Assembly (NCBI RefSeq): GCF_041146795.1
Contig: NC_135172.1
Span: forward strand, 37,472,623 to 37,536,622
Direction: 5' to 3'
DNA from: Maylandia zebra
Lineage: Eukaryota; Chordata; Actinopteri; Cichliformes; Cichlidae
Length of the DNA: 64,000 nucleotides
The notes below the pieces were generated by a model. That model did no database searches, was not told the origin of the DNA, and was given only the letters and a program-made list of their open reading frames with translations. Made by a program: the position numbers and the translations under genes. This document shows, piece after piece, positions 1 through 10,909 of the stretch (its first letter is position 1; every line of letters starts with the position of its first letter).

Positions 1-1276
1 CCAGTCCTCGGCATAACCTGCTGTTCATGGTTGGAGGACAATGCATCACAAGATAGCAAGAAATGAGAGGCATGGGGAAGGGATTAGGCTAAAAGGTTCC
101 AGGTTGCAAACACACTGTAGCCAAATGGATTTTAAGTCAGTATTCTTCTCTATCATTGTCATACTAAATGTTAAACTGGAATATACCTTACTACAGATTG
201 CAGACTGCTGCAGCTATACACATTTCAACCTGATATTACGGCATGGCGTAAAATAGACATGCATGTCAGTTTAGCATCTTGCCTCTCCAGTGTGAAATGG
301 ATAGTAATTAATAGTTTCATTAGTTTCAGTGTGGGATTGTGTCTGTGTATTTTAAATTGTGTAAAGACTGGTGCTTAGTTACTTCTGATTGTTGGTGGAG
401 TAGTGAATCAAATCCACAGCTCCTGCTTTTCACTGGGCTATATATGATTATGGAATATTGCCAGTTTATAAATATAGAATATTTATTTAATATATTTATT
501 TATTTAAAATATAAAAATGAATTATTAGAAATAGTGGTTGAAGAATAGGCGAGGCTACACAGTGGTAAACATGCCTCTTGTCTAAAAATCCCTTCAGTCA
601 GTGTTAAAACAAAGAGAAAACGCATCACGATGAAAGTGACTCAAGTACAGCTTGGAGAAAATTCAAATTGCCCCTGATTTCAGTTGCAATTTGACATACC
701 TCAACTATTTCTCCCTGTTTCCTATCTTATGAATGGCTTCTTGACAGTCGTCCTTCAAATGAGACAATTTTTGAGGAGACTTCAGTGAACGGATGAATCA
801 ACTCTTTGTCAGCTCCTAAAAGTTCAGCTGCTGGACTTTTTCCGATTCTTAACGTCATGACTTTTAGACACTGTTCATCTGCTACAGATAGTTTTGTATG
901 TTTCAACTTTGTTGTTCACTTGTCTAGACATACTAAGCCAACATATGCCAAGTCTTCTGCTAGTAACAAAGTGCCTTAGGATACAATTTGAAATTAGTTC
1001 TTTTCTAAGTTGTCTATTATGTGTAGACACGATGCTGATTCATTCCTTTTTTAATGCCTGAATGACTTATAGGTTAGTGTTAAGTAGCTAAACAAAGAAA
1101 ATATTTCTTTTGAAACTGTCAGGTATAAGAACTGCACTGAAAATGAGTGAAAAGCAGCTGATATTCAGAGAAAACTGGTTGAAAACTCCTCAAGCTGCTG
1201 TTTATTTTGAGCATTCAGTTTCAGTTCTGTTGTAACTTATATATGGGAAATAAAAGTAATGAACAACTGCACGCTT
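1..1276. other. Non-coding AT-rich DNA
   Basis: No coding region, RNA gene or recognisable repeat. Open frames here are under 75 codons, overlap AT-rich tracts such as the run near 470-530, and show no familiar protein motif. This may be intron or intergenic sequence of the gene whose possible last exon lies around the BEL insertion downstream. Confidence 0.6.
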
Positions 1277-1284
1277 GTCTGGAC
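1277..1284. repeat. hAT target site duplication, left copy
   Basis: GTCTGGAC directly precedes the CAG terminus; the identical 8 bases recur at 2276-2283 directly after the right terminus. Confidence 0.8.
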
Positions 1285-2275
1285 CAGTGTTGGTCAAGTT
1301 ACTTGAAAAAAGTAATCAGTAACTAATTACTGATTACTTCCCCAAAAAAGTAATCCTGTTACTTTACTGATTACTTATTTTCAAAAGTAATTAATTACTT
1401 AGTTACTTAGTTACTTTTTAAAAACACGATTTACAACCTGAAGAGGTGATAAAGCGATATATCTTTCAGCCCAATTCTACTTTTTCTACATAATCCATCA
1501 TACAAAATGTAATCAAATGGAAAAGTCTCTTTTTTAAATTTGTTTTATCAGTTTTAATCTTTTAACTTTATGCATCAAGCAAAAATTTAATTATATGCAA
1601 CACTCTCTGACTTGAATAAATTAGTTTAACATTTAAACCTATTTTCTACACATTCCAGCACATAAAATAAAATATTTTTTTTGTTTACACTCACTCTTTC
1701 AAATAGATGCAAGTGAAACACAGCAGAACATAAATAAAGTCAAAGACTCAGCGGTCCTGTTGCTCTATTTTCACCTGTAAAGCAGGACTGCGGTAGGCAG
1801 AGGTTTACCCTGGTGCAGGTGTGCAGCGGTCAGTGGAAGGATACGGCAGTGTCTCTGTGAGTTTCCCATTACGTCGTTGCGCTCTCGGTGCTTGCTTGGA
1901 AGTTTAGGGGTTTTTTTCGCTGTAAAAAGAAGTTTTCTTCCCACGCACGATGGACGCTAATGTTTTTGTCACTTTTTATGGAATCGAACTCAAAGTAAGG
2001 TCAGTACTTCCACGCTGCACGCTCACACTCTCTCCCACAATCGATATGTGATCCATTGTTGATCTGCACACAGCTGTTGTCACTAACGGCGCACTCGCTT
2101 ACGTCACTGTCGTGAGACACGGTTCACGGTTTTAGTAACGCAGCGTTCCTACGGGAAAGTAACGGTAATCTAATTACCGTTTTTGCAATAGTAATCCCTT
2201 ACTTTACTCGTTACTCGAAAAAAGTAATCAGATTACAGTAACGCGTTATAAGTAACGCATTACTGCCCATCTCTG
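1285..2275. mobile_element. Non-autonomous hAT-type DNA transposon (991 bp)
   Basis: The element starts CAGTGTTGGTCAAG and ends in the imperfect inverse, GCCCATCTCTG, so the termini match as CAG-G-TGG-C. It is flanked by a perfect 8-bp direct repeat GTCTGGAC (1277-1284 and 2276-2283), the target duplication size of the hAT superfamily. Both subterminal regions are rich in short GTTAC/GTAATC motifs in opposite orientations, as in hAT ends. The interior has no transposase-like frame, so it would depend on a transposase from elsewhere. The family name is not assigned; hAT membership rests on duplication length and termini. Confidence 0.8.
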
Positions 2276-2283
2276 GTCTGGAC

Positions 2284-3082
2284 CATCTGTATAAATCTCT
2301 CTGTCAACTCGTGGAAAGGAAAGTATCAAACCCTATCAGGGTTAATTATGATAGACCACATCTTGACCGAGCTTAGGCATGCTGCAGTTATGAAAACCAG
2401 TTCTCCTCCATCTGTTTTCCTAACGACTCTTCTAGCTTCACTTGGAGACTACTGGGAAAAAAAAGAATATCCACAACTTAAATTTTTCTGGTAAACTTTC
2501 CAACCTCAAACTAAACATTGATCTAGTCAATAGTAACATAGTTTCTACATTTTTCAAAACAATAATCTTAAAATAACAATCAATACAGGCTGACTTATAA
2601 GAGTGACCTAGTTAAATTGGTATGTTATGAAAAAAATAGCAGATAATGATGGCGCATTTTTGCAGTCCAGATAATGACTAAATACCAAATGTTGTCATTT
2701 AGAGAAGACGGCGCTCCTAAATTTAACCAGATTTATGAGATTGATTCGATTTTCTTTTCATATTGTTATATGAGTAAACAAACCTTCTTGTTATAATGTT
2801 ATAACTGGATGTCAGAGCGATCAATGTTTATATCACTAAATACAACATAGAGAATGAGTAAAGGATAATAAACAAAATACCATGTAAGGCTGAAACAGCA
2901 CTGGGGCACAATTTATTCTTGACCTTTTTAACACTTCTCAAATTCAAGCTTGAATTAGTCTCTTTTTTTTGGAGAGAAAGTATGAAATTCCTTTCTTAAT
3001 GATGAAGATTCTGGGGTCACCTTGCTGCTCCGATACAAATTACCACCGTCTTCTCCTCTCTGACAAACACACTCACAGCAGG
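2284..3082. other. Non-coding interval before the BEL element
   Basis: No gene recognised. The last 40 bases before the BEL insertion contain a CTCTGAC branch-point-like motif followed by CACAGCAG, which could be a tandem 3' splice acceptor for the exon remnant described at 3081-11067. Confidence 0.5.
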
Positions 3083-3087
3083 ATGAC

Positions 3088-3605
3088 TGTAGCTGACGCT
3101 GAAATGTTTGTGTGGGTTGCCATGACAACACCAAAGTGAATCTGAGATCATTATTGTTTTCTATTTGTTTTCTTTATTTGCTTCTCATGCTTGTGTACAT
3201 TTGCAGTAGGAAAGGTAATCTATGAATCCAGTGATATATCCTGCTTATAAGAAATGTTTCTGTTAAAATATTATTGTGAAGTAGTCACTTCCTGTGAGTT
3301 GCGGGAACCGGAAGTTGTGCGCGGGAGAGACAAGACAGAACGGTAACACGGCGGACTTTTCGGAATATACAACTTTTCTACTGCTGGTTTTACAAGGCGT
3401 ACACGGTAAAAAATCATTATGCTGTTATTTGTTTAACACTTGTGCACCTTGTGAAAGGAAATAAGTGGCTGAGATGAATATCATATGTGCTATCGATATT
3501 ATTTTACTTGTTTCTAGTTTTCACGGTGCTCCATGATTGTGAGAGGAATAAAAGAATTGTGGACATCAGTACGAAGCGTGGATTCTTTCGACCAGAGTAG
3601 AAACA
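3088..3605 (+). repeat. 5' LTR of BEL/Pao element
   Basis: The 518-bp repeat begins TGTAGCTGACGC and ends GTAGAAACA; it matches the 3' LTR at all but one position. It contains an AATAAA polyadenylation signal at 3547-3552. It also contains an ATG at 3533 that opens a short frame running through the LTR into the leader. I could not assign a primer-binding site: the sequence just downstream (GTGAAAACGTGTCCC) does not match a tRNA 3' end that I recognise. Confidence 0.95.
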
Positions 3606-3631
3606 GTGAAAACGTGTCCCAATCCATCTGG

Positions 3632-3805
3632 AGGCTTCGGTGTGCAAAGCTCTTCTCATCCTGCAGCAAGCTACAGGTCTCGGTTTGCAAACGCGCTTCC
3701 CCTCCTGCAGCAAGCTACAGGCTTCGGTGTGCAAAGCTCTTCTCATCCTGCAGCAAGCTACAGGTCTCGGTTGCTTCTCATCCTGCAGCGAGCTACAGGC
3801 TTCAG
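3632..3805 (+). repeat. Minisatellite in BEL leader (about 43-bp units)
   Basis: The core CTGCAGCAAGCTACAGG recurs at 3661, 3705, 3748 and (with one change, CTGCAGCG) 3783, giving spacings of 44, 43 and 35 bases. Units alternate between versions with GGCTTCGGTGTGCAAAG and GGTCTCGGTTTGC linkers. It lies in the untranslated leader between 5' LTR and gag. Several short overlapping open frames here are products of the repeat and not taken as genes. Confidence 0.85.
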
Positions 3806-4274
3806 TGGACACGTTGCTTTGCATTTTGTGACAACCAATCGGGAGCTGCAGATTCAGCGGACACTCCAAGAAGCGGTTTCAGGCTAAAGCGTGAGTCCTC
3901 AGGCTATATTGCGCAGTTATTATGCCTCATGAGTTGATGGATAGAACATGAGCTACAAATTTGCTGTAATGGACAAGGAATTAATAGTGTTCAAATTTCG
4001 GATTGTGTAAAAACAAACAAACAAACAAACAAACAAAAAAAGAAAAAAAAAAAGAACAATCTGTTGAAGTTCTGGAAATTATTGTTGTTTTCTTACCTGT
4101 TGCTTGCAAGCTTCATGAAGGCTGAAACTGAAAATTTATTTGCTGTCATACGTAAGAATCTAAGCTAAGGTTCCTTTGTGTTAATTTTAATAATTCTCCG
4201 CCTATTACATCCATTCTTGTAATTACCTTAGTTATCTTGTCCTCTTCATAAGATACCCCCTTTAAAGTCTGAAA

Positions 4275-7200
4275 ATGTCTAAAGATGGTCATAGTCACCC
4301 TGATGTTATGTCAGAAGTACAAGATGCAGGGGATTTGGAAGAGGAAAAAAGTGTAGTGTCTGAGAAATCTGAGACAAAAGCAAGAAAATCCTCTCGTGAA
4401 AGGCGATTAACGCCAAAAATGCAGGAACTGAAAGATCAAGAGTTAACTCAAAAGGAGAAGAGGTTCAAAGCAACATACGAGAAATGGAAAAGCAACGTAA
4501 GAGACATTCGCACAAAGTTAAAGCAAGTATGCTCTGAGAGTGACATGTATGATATGATGGATGAGGCTGAGAAGCTTGAGTCTGAATTAAAGGAACAGTA
4601 TGACAGAATTCGACTCCAAACCTCACCAAGTCAAGAATTTCGAAGAAAGATCGATGCATGCTCAGCCGTGACGGCCGACTTGCTGCAGCTGATGAGAGTA
4701 CGTCTGACTGAAGATGAAGGTGAGTTTGACACGGTGGCGGAAAGATCAAGGTTACGCATGCTACTTGATAATGAATATGCTAGGTCCATATATGGATCCA
4801 CAGCCTCCAGAGTTACTGCACCCAGCTGTCACAATTCTAACCATCTCTCAGAGTCACCTAGCATTCCAGCTATGAGAGCGGAAGTGGCTGCTCAGCTGGC
4901 TGCAAAGAAAGCCGAAATTGATATGGAAGCTGCCATCGAAGCTCAACGTCAGCAGTTGAGAAAACTTGAAAATCAGAGGGACATTGATGTAATTCAGGCA
5001 AAGCTAAATGTCTACACTGAAGAAGAGGGAAGGGATGGGACACGCAGTCCTCCATTCAGCAAAGTGAGTGATGCACACCCCTTCGCTCACCACATCCCAG
5101 ATCAAGAACGGCAGGTTGTGCAAAACGAGACATCATTGGTCCAATCGCTACAAGAGTCATTAGCTCTTACTCGCTTGCCAACTCCAGAACCTTCTGTATT
5201 CTCGGGCGATCCTCTGAAGTTTACAGAATGGAGCATAAGCTTCAAAGCCCTCATAGAGAGACGATGCTCTGACCCTGCAGACAGGCTATTCTACCTGCAA
5301 AAGTACATAGCAGGTGAGGCAAAATCCTCTCTTGAAGGCAGCTTCTACAGAAAAGATGAAGAAGCCTATCAACAAGCATGGGATAGGTTAAATGCTAGAT
5401 ATGGCCATTCCTTTGTAGTGCAGCGGGCTTTCAGAGATAAGCTAAATGGGTGGCCGAAGATTGGTGGAAAGGAATATCTCAAGTTAAGAGATTTCAGTGA
5501 TTTCCTCCAAACATGTAGTAATGCCATGCCTCACGTAAAGGGCTTACAGGTTCTTAACGACTGTGAGGAGAATCAGAAAATACTAGTCAAGCTTCCTGAT
5601 TGGGTGACATCTAGATGGAACCGTTATGTCACAGAGCAGCTAGATCGGGGCAACGACTATCCAAGCTTTCATGAGTTTGCTTCCTTTATCTCTAAGGAGT
5701 CACGCATCGCATGCAATCCAGTGTCATCCTTACATGCCTTAAGGCACTCTGCAGAGGCACCAGCAAGAGAGATGAAGCATTCAAAAGCAAACACGTTTGC
5801 CACAAATGTGAAACCCCCGATTCCATCAAGCTCCACCGCCAAATCTGACCCTGGTGAAATCAAGTTGGGAGATGCAGGGAAACCAAAGAAATGGACCACA
5901 CCAACACAAAATTCCAATAATGGCCAGTGTATTTGCTGTAGTGAGAACCATTCCATACATAAATGCAAGAGGCTTATGGACATGTCTGTAGAGGATAAGA
6001 AAAAATGCATACTTGAAAATAAGTTGTGTTTTGCATGTCTAAGAAAGGGTCACAATTCTAAAGACTGTAGGAACAGGGCCATGTGTGGCATATGCAGAAA
6101 GAGTCACCCAACGCCATTGCATGAAGATCGTTCTACAGCAGCATCAACACAAGGCGCAGTTGAAGAAAGTACGTTGTCATTATCATGTTGTGTGAGTGGA
6201 GGTGAAGGTGGGAGTACATCAATGATAGTCCCAGTGTGGATCTCAACACTTAGTGCTCCGGACACTGAAACCCTAGTGTATGCACTATTGGACACTCAAA
6301 GCAGTCACACATTTGTTGATCAGGAGGTGTGCGAAAAGCTACAAGCAACAATGGAACCAGTGAAACTTAAACTTTCCACCATGATGGGGAGAGACTCAGT
6401 CGTGAAGAGTCAAAGAGTATGCAAGCTCAAAGTTAGAGGATTTTCCTCTAATGTTTCCATCAGTTTGCCTCCAGCCTACACAAGGGACTTCATTCCCCTT
6501 GACCGCACACATATTCCCACTTGCCAGACAGCCAACAAATGGAAACACCTTGTAAGCATGGCCCAGGAGATACCCCCGTTGATGGACTGTGGTGTTGGAT
6601 TGTTGATTGGATACGACTGCTCCAGAGCGTTAATTCCAAGAAGGGTCGTCACTGGGGGTGACTATGAGCCTTATGCTATTGAGACGGATCTTGGTTGGAG
6701 CATTGTGGGAAGCGCACCACAGCGTGTGCAGGCTAAAGATGTGACTGGTTTTTGTCATCGAGTGTCTGTCAGAGAGGTGCCACCCATAACACCATTTGCT
6801 GTCATCAAGGCCCTGGAGTCTGATTTTGCAGACACAAAACCTGGTGACAGAAGCATATCTCAAGAAGATATTTGCTTCCTGCAGATCTTGAAAGACAGAA
6901 TCCAACAAAATAAGGATGGTCACCTGGAGATGCCTCTCCCTTTCAAAGCACGTCCGCATCTCCCAGACAACAAAGGGCTGGCGTTAGTACGGCTGAAGCA
7001 TCTAAAGAGGAAGCTGGACAGAGATCCCAAATTCAAAATAGACTACGTGAGATTTATGGAAGGTGTCTTCAAGGATGGAGATGCAGAGAAAGTGGAAAAC
7101 CAAGCAGAGCTGGGGAAAGTCTGGTATATCCCACACCAAGGAGTTTACCACCCCAGAAAACCAGGAAAAATCAGAGTGGTTTTCGACTGCTCTGCAAGGT

Positions 7201-10130
7201 ATGAAGGCACCTCCTTAAACGACCATCTGCTAACAGGACCTGACCTCACAAATAGCCTAACAGCCGTGCTGTGCCGCTTCCGTAAACATCCCATCGCAGT
7301 CATGTGTGATGTGGAGAAAATGTTCCACAGGTTTCATGTGAGCGAGGATGATAGAGACTACCTGCGGTTTCTCTGGTGGGAAAATGGAGACACAAACTCT
7401 GAACCCAGAGAGTACCGCATGAAGGTTCACCTGTTTGGAGCATCATCATCCCCTGGCTGCGCCAATTATGGCATGAAGCACCTTGCCAGCCAATGTGAGA
7501 AAGAGTACCCCTCCGCAGCTAACTTCATCCAGAAACATTTCTATGTCGACGATGGTCTCATAAGTGTAGAGTCGGTGGGTAAGGCAATTGAACTGGTCAA
7601 AGAAGCCCAAGCCGTGTGTGCCAAAGGAAAGCTGCACCTTCACAAATTTCTCTCCAACAGCCGAGAGGTCCTTGACTCTGTCGATGTTGCAGAGCGTGCT
7701 ACGGAGGTAAAGAATGTTGATCTTAATCACGAGGATTTACCAGTTCAAAGAGTGCTAGGTATAAGGTGGAATGTTGAAAATGATAGCTTCTCCTTCAAGG
7801 TGTCACTTGAGGAGAAACCAGCAACGCGCCGAGGGATTCTCTCAATTGTGGCCTCCTTGTATGACCCTTTGGGGTTTCTAGCCCCAGTCATTCTTGAAGG
7901 GAAAAGAGTGCTGCAGGAGATGTGTCAGAGAGGCACAGGGTGGGATGAGCCACTACCCAAAGGCTTGAAGTTAAGGTGGGAGACTTGGATGAAGGATCTG
8001 GAGAACCTGGAAAGAATTGAAATTCAAAGATGCTTCATACCTGACAGCCTTGGCGAGATTCAAAGAGTCGAGCTTCATCATTTCTCTGATGCAAGCAGTC
8101 AAGGGTATGGCCAGTGCTCTTACATCAGAGTGGTAAGCAGAGAAAGGGTATGCTGCTCCTTGGTCATGGGCAAGGCGAGGGTTGCACCAACCAAAATAGT
8201 TACCATACCGAGACTTGAGTTAACTGCAGCAGTAACCTCGGCATCTGTGAGCAGCATGTTAAGAGAGGAGCTAGAACTCAAGGTTGATGACGAATATTTT
8301 TGGACAGACTCAAAGGTCGTGCTTGGTTACATCAATAATGAAGCAAGAAGGTTCCATGTGTTCGTGGCAAACCGCGTGCAGAGAATTCGAGAAACCACCG
8401 ATGCACGGAAATGGTACTATGTTGACACAGGAGAAAACCCTGCTGATCATGCCTCGAGAGGCCTCAAAGTAGCTGACCTCATCAAGTCAAATTGGTTCTC
8501 TGGTCCCAGCTTTCTATGGGAAAGAGAGATAGCCACAAAACAGGCTACTTCAGATTTGCTGGTGGGAGACCCAGAGGTGAGGACTACTCAGGTGTTGAAG
8601 GTTGATGTAGCAAGGCAGTTTGACATCCAGAAGCATCTGCTGCGGTTCTCAAGATGGACTACAGCTGTCAACGTCATTGCTCGTATCCAGCGGCTGGCAA
8701 AGAGGATCAGGACCGCTGAGCCTTTAAGCGTGGAAGAGAGAAAGCAAGCTGCACAGACTCTCGTCAAGCTTGCACAACAAGATGCCTTTCAAGAGGAGTT
8801 AAACACACTCAGCCAGAAACTAGGAAGGCTGCCTTGCAACCACCAACTCTTTCAGCTTGACCCATTTCTCCAAGATGGCATAATGAGAGTAGGAGGAAGA
8901 CTGAGGAAGGCATCTGTGCCTCTTGAGTTAAGACACCCAGTGATCCTTCCTAAAGATGGTGCTGTTACAAACCTCATCATTGCACACCATCATACCAAGA
9001 TACAACACCAAGGCAGAGGACAAACCCTCAATGCCCTGAGAGCCAATGGTTACTGGATCACTGGTGGAAGTAAGGCTGTAGCCCAATACATCAGGCAGTG
9101 CGTACAGTGCAGGAGAGCCCGCGCGCCACCAGAGGAGCAACGGATGGCAGATCTACCTAGTGACCGTGTTGATCCCACACCACCATTCACTTATTGTGGT
9201 ATGGACTGCTTTGGTCCTTTTCACACCAAACAAGGTCGCAAAGATCAAAAACGGTACGGCCTCCTCTTCACATGTTTTTGCTCAAGGGCAGTGCATATAG
9301 AGATGTTGGAGGATTTGACGACTGACGCATTCATCAATGCCTTGCGCTGCTTCATTGCCCTTCGTGGAGCTGTTAGGCACATTAGGTCCGATCAGGGAAC
9401 TAACTTTATGGGGGCAAGAAACGAGATGGCAAAGGCTCTGAAAGAACTTGATAAGGAAAGAGTGACTGCATACCTAGCAGAAAATCAGTGCGACTTCCAG
9501 ATGAATACGCCCCACTCTAGTCATGCTGGAGGCGCATGGGAGCGTCAAATCCGGACAGTGAGAAGCGTACTGAGCACAGTCCTTGCCTGCAGTGTGGGAA
9601 GGTTGGATGATGCTTCATTGAGGACATTCCTTTATGAAGCTATGTGCATCGTGAATAACCGCCCACTCACTGTTGATAACATCAATGACCCCAAAAGCTT
9701 GGAGCCACTCACACCGAACCACTTGATCACCATGAAATCCTCAGTCCCACTTCCACCTCCAGGTAAATTCGTCAAGGAGGACCTGTATGCTAAGAAACGG
9801 TGGAGAAGGGTACAGTATTTGACTGAGCAATTTTGGCACAGATGGAGAAAGGAATACCTGGCCAATATTGCTCTGAGACAGCGATGGCATACACCAAGAC
9901 GTAATGTGGAGGTGGGTGACATTGTGATTCTCAAAGAGGAAGATGTTCCTCGCAATGAATGGAAACTTGCTAGGGTTGTGGAAGCACATGAGGATGATGA
10001 TGGACTTGTACGGAAGGTGACAATCCAGACTGGTGATCGGAAGTTAGGAAAGGGAGGCGAACGCCTTGTCCAACCCTCAATCATTCAGAGACCCATTCAG
10101 AAATTAGTGGTCCTGGTGAAAAACAGCTAA
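4275..10130 (+). CDS. BEL/Pao gag-pol polyprotein (1951 aa, intact)
   Basis: The polyprotein should supply the structural protein and enzymes for reverse transcription and integration of the flanking LTR element. In order: a charged coiled-coil-like N-terminus; a gag-like region resembling DUF1759 from about residue 300; two zinc-knuckle-like cysteine clusters near 553 and 584 (the second CX2CX4HX4C, CFACLRKGHNSKDC); an aspartic protease with LLDTQSS near 673, where the family D-T/S-G triad reads D-T-Q; RT with YVDD near 1090; the Pao-type module with SLYDPLGFLAP; RNase H with FSDAS at about 1272 and TDS later; an H-H-C-C integrase zinc domain near 1575-1615; the integrase core D1644, D1706, E1756; and a C-terminal DUF5641-like domain (about 1830-1940). 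No stop or frameshift interrupts it. The start is the first ATG of the long frame. Confidence 0.95.
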   Translation: MSKDGHSHPDVMSEVQDAGDLEEEKSVVSEKSETKARKSSRERRLTPKMQELKDQELTQKEKRFKATYEKWKSNVRDIRTKLKQVCSESDMYDMMDEAEKLESELKEQYDRIRLQTSPSQEFRRKIDACSAVTADLLQLMRVRLTEDEGEFDTVAERSRLRMLLDNEYARSIYGSTASRVTAPSCHNSNHLSESPSIPAMRAEVAAQLAAKKAEIDMEAAIEAQRQQLRKLENQRDIDVIQAKLNVYTEEEGRDGTRSPPFSKVSDAHPFAHHIPDQERQVVQNETSLVQSLQESLALTRLPTPEPSVFSGDPLKFTEWSISFKALIERRCSDPADRLFYLQKYIAGEAKSSLEGSFYRKDEEAYQQAWDRLNARYGHSFVVQRAFRDKLNGWPKIGGKEYLKLRDFSDFLQTCSNAMPHVKGLQVLNDCEENQKILVKLPDWVTSRWNRYVTEQLDRGNDYPSFHEFASFISKESRIACNPVSSLHALRHSAEAPAREMKHSKANTFATNVKPPIPSSSTAKSDPGEIKLGDAGKPKKWTTPTQNSNNGQCICCSENHSIHKCKRLMDMSVEDKKKCILENKLCFACLRKGHNSKDCRNRAMCGICRKSHPTPLHEDRSTAASTQGAVEESTLSLSCCVSGGEGGSTSMIVPVWISTLSAPDTETLVYALLDTQSSHTFVDQEVCEKLQATMEPVKLKLSTMMGRDSVVKSQRVCKLKVRGFSSNVSISLPPAYTRDFIPLDRTHIPTCQTANKWKHLVSMAQEIPPLMDCGVGLLIGYDCSRALIPRRVVTGGDYEPYAIETDLGWSIVGSAPQRVQAKDVTGFCHRVSVREVPPITPFAVIKALESDFADTKPGDRSISQEDICFLQILKDRIQQNKDGHLEMPLPFKARPHLPDNKGLALVRLKHLKRKLDRDPKFKIDYVRFMEGVFKDGDAEKVENQAELGKVWYIPHQGVYHPRKPGKIRVVFDCSARYEGTSLNDHLLTGPDLTNSLTAVLCRFRKHPIAVMCDVEKMFHRFHVSEDDRDYLRFLWWENGDTNSEPREYRMKVHLFGASSSPGCANYGMKHLASQCEKEYPSAANFIQKHFYVDDGLISVESVGKAIELVKEAQAVCAKGKLHLHKFLSNSREVLDSVDVAERATEVKNVDLNHEDLPVQRVLGIRWNVENDSFSFKVSLEEKPATRRGILSIVASLYDPLGFLAPVILEGKRVLQEMCQRGTGWDEPLPKGLKLRWETWMKDLENLERIEIQRCFIPDSLGEIQRVELHHFSDASSQGYGQCSYIRVVSRERVCCSLVMGKARVAPTKIVTIPRLELTAAVTSASVSSMLREELELKVDDEYFWTDSKVVLGYINNEARRFHVFVANRVQRIRETTDARKWYYVDTGENPADHASRGLKVADLIKSNWFSGPSFLWEREIATKQATSDLLVGDPEVRTTQVLKVDVARQFDIQKHLLRFSRWTTAVNVIARIQRLAKRIRTAEPLSVEERKQAAQTLVKLAQQDAFQEELNTLSQKLGRLPCNHQLFQLDPFLQDGIMRVGGRLRKASVPLELRHPVILPKDGAVTNLIIAHHHTKIQHQGRGQTLNALRANGYWITGGSKAVAQYIRQCVQCRRARAPPEEQRMADLPSDRVDPTPPFTYCGMDCFGPFHTKQGRKDQKRYGLLFTCFCSRAVHIEMLEDLTTDAFINALRCFIALRGAVRHIRSDQGTNFMGARNEMAKALKELDKERVTAYLAENQCDFQMNTPHSSHAGGAWERQIRTVRSVLSTVLACSVGRLDDASLRTFLYEAMCIVNNRPLTVDNINDPKSLEPLTPNHLITMKSSVPLPPPGKFVKEDLYAKKRWRRVQYLTEQFWHRWRKEYLANIALRQRWHTPRRNVEVGDIVILKEEDVPRNEWKLARVVEAHEDDDGLVRKVTIQTGDRKLGKGGERLVQPSIIQRPIQKLVVLVKNS

Positions 10131-10391
10131 ATGGGAAAAATGTCATTCATTGATTAGATTTCCCTTCTAAAATAGAAGTTGTCATTATGCTGTACTTCAT
10201 GCACATGTTATGGAGATGTAAAATCTACTGTTCATATTGTTGAATTCATTTGTTGAGAAAAGAATATTGTTTATGTCAATGCAAGAATGTTTAAAACAAC
10301 AACATGGTGCTTGGGAATTACCATTGATATAATGAGAAATGCAAGTGCATTTACGTTCTCAATTGTAATAATCAAAGGTAATTGGTGGGAG
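10131..10391 (+). other. BEL 3' untranslated segment with candidate polypurine tract
   Basis: AT-rich non-coding DNA lies between the pol stop and the 3' LTR. The purine-rich GGTGGGAG immediately before the LTR start at 10392 is in the right place to be the plus-strand primer tract. No env frame is present. Confidence 0.6.
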
Positions 10392-10909
10392 TGTAGCTGA
10401 CGCTGAAATGTTTGTGTGGGTTGCCATGACAACACCAAAGTGAATCTGAGATCGTTATTGTTTTCTATTTGTTTTCTTTATTTGCTTCTCATGCTTGTGT
10501 ACATTTGCAGTAGGAAAGGTAATCTATGAATCCAGTGATATATCCTGCTTATAAGAAATGTTTCTGTTAAAATATTATTGTGAAGTAGTCACTTCCTGTG
10601 AGTTGCGGGAACCGGAAGTTGTGCGCGGGAGAGACAAGACAGAACGGTAACACGGCGGACTTTTCGGAATATACAACTTTTCTACTGCTGGTTTTACAAG
10701 GCGTACACGGTAAAAAATCATTATGCTGTTATTTGTTTAACACTTGTGCACCTTGTGAAAGGAAATAAGTGGCTGAGATGAATATCATATGTGCTATCGA
10801 TATTATTTTACTTGTTTCTAGTTTTCACGGTGCTCCATGATTGTGAGAGGAATAAAAGAATTGTGGACATCAGTACGAAGCGTGGATTCTTTCGACCAGA
10901 GTAGAAACA
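10392..10909 (+). repeat. 3' LTR of BEL/Pao element
   Basis: A 518-bp copy of the 5' LTR with one difference (G at 10454). The AATAAA signal is at 10851-10856. The LTR-internal ATG at 10837 is followed by 24 codons of LTR sequence and then runs in frame into the host sequence after the insertion, stopping at 11065-11067. Confidence 0.95.

Noticed and set aside
41..548. Two open frames of about 70 codons near the window start
   Set aside because: AT-rich, no motif, no splice or Kozak support; typical chance frames.
3606..3625. tRNA primer-binding site for the BEL element
   Set aside because: The sequence after the 5' LTR does not match a tRNA 3' end that I can name, so I do not annotate one.
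3632..3805. CRISPR-like array because of regularly spaced repeats
   Set aside because: Units are contiguous variants without unique spacers, in a vertebrate retrotransposon leader.
3504..3937. Overlapping open frames on both strands across the BEL leader
   Set aside because: They are generated by the minisatellite units and LTR sequence; repeated peptide blocks mirror the DNA repeat.
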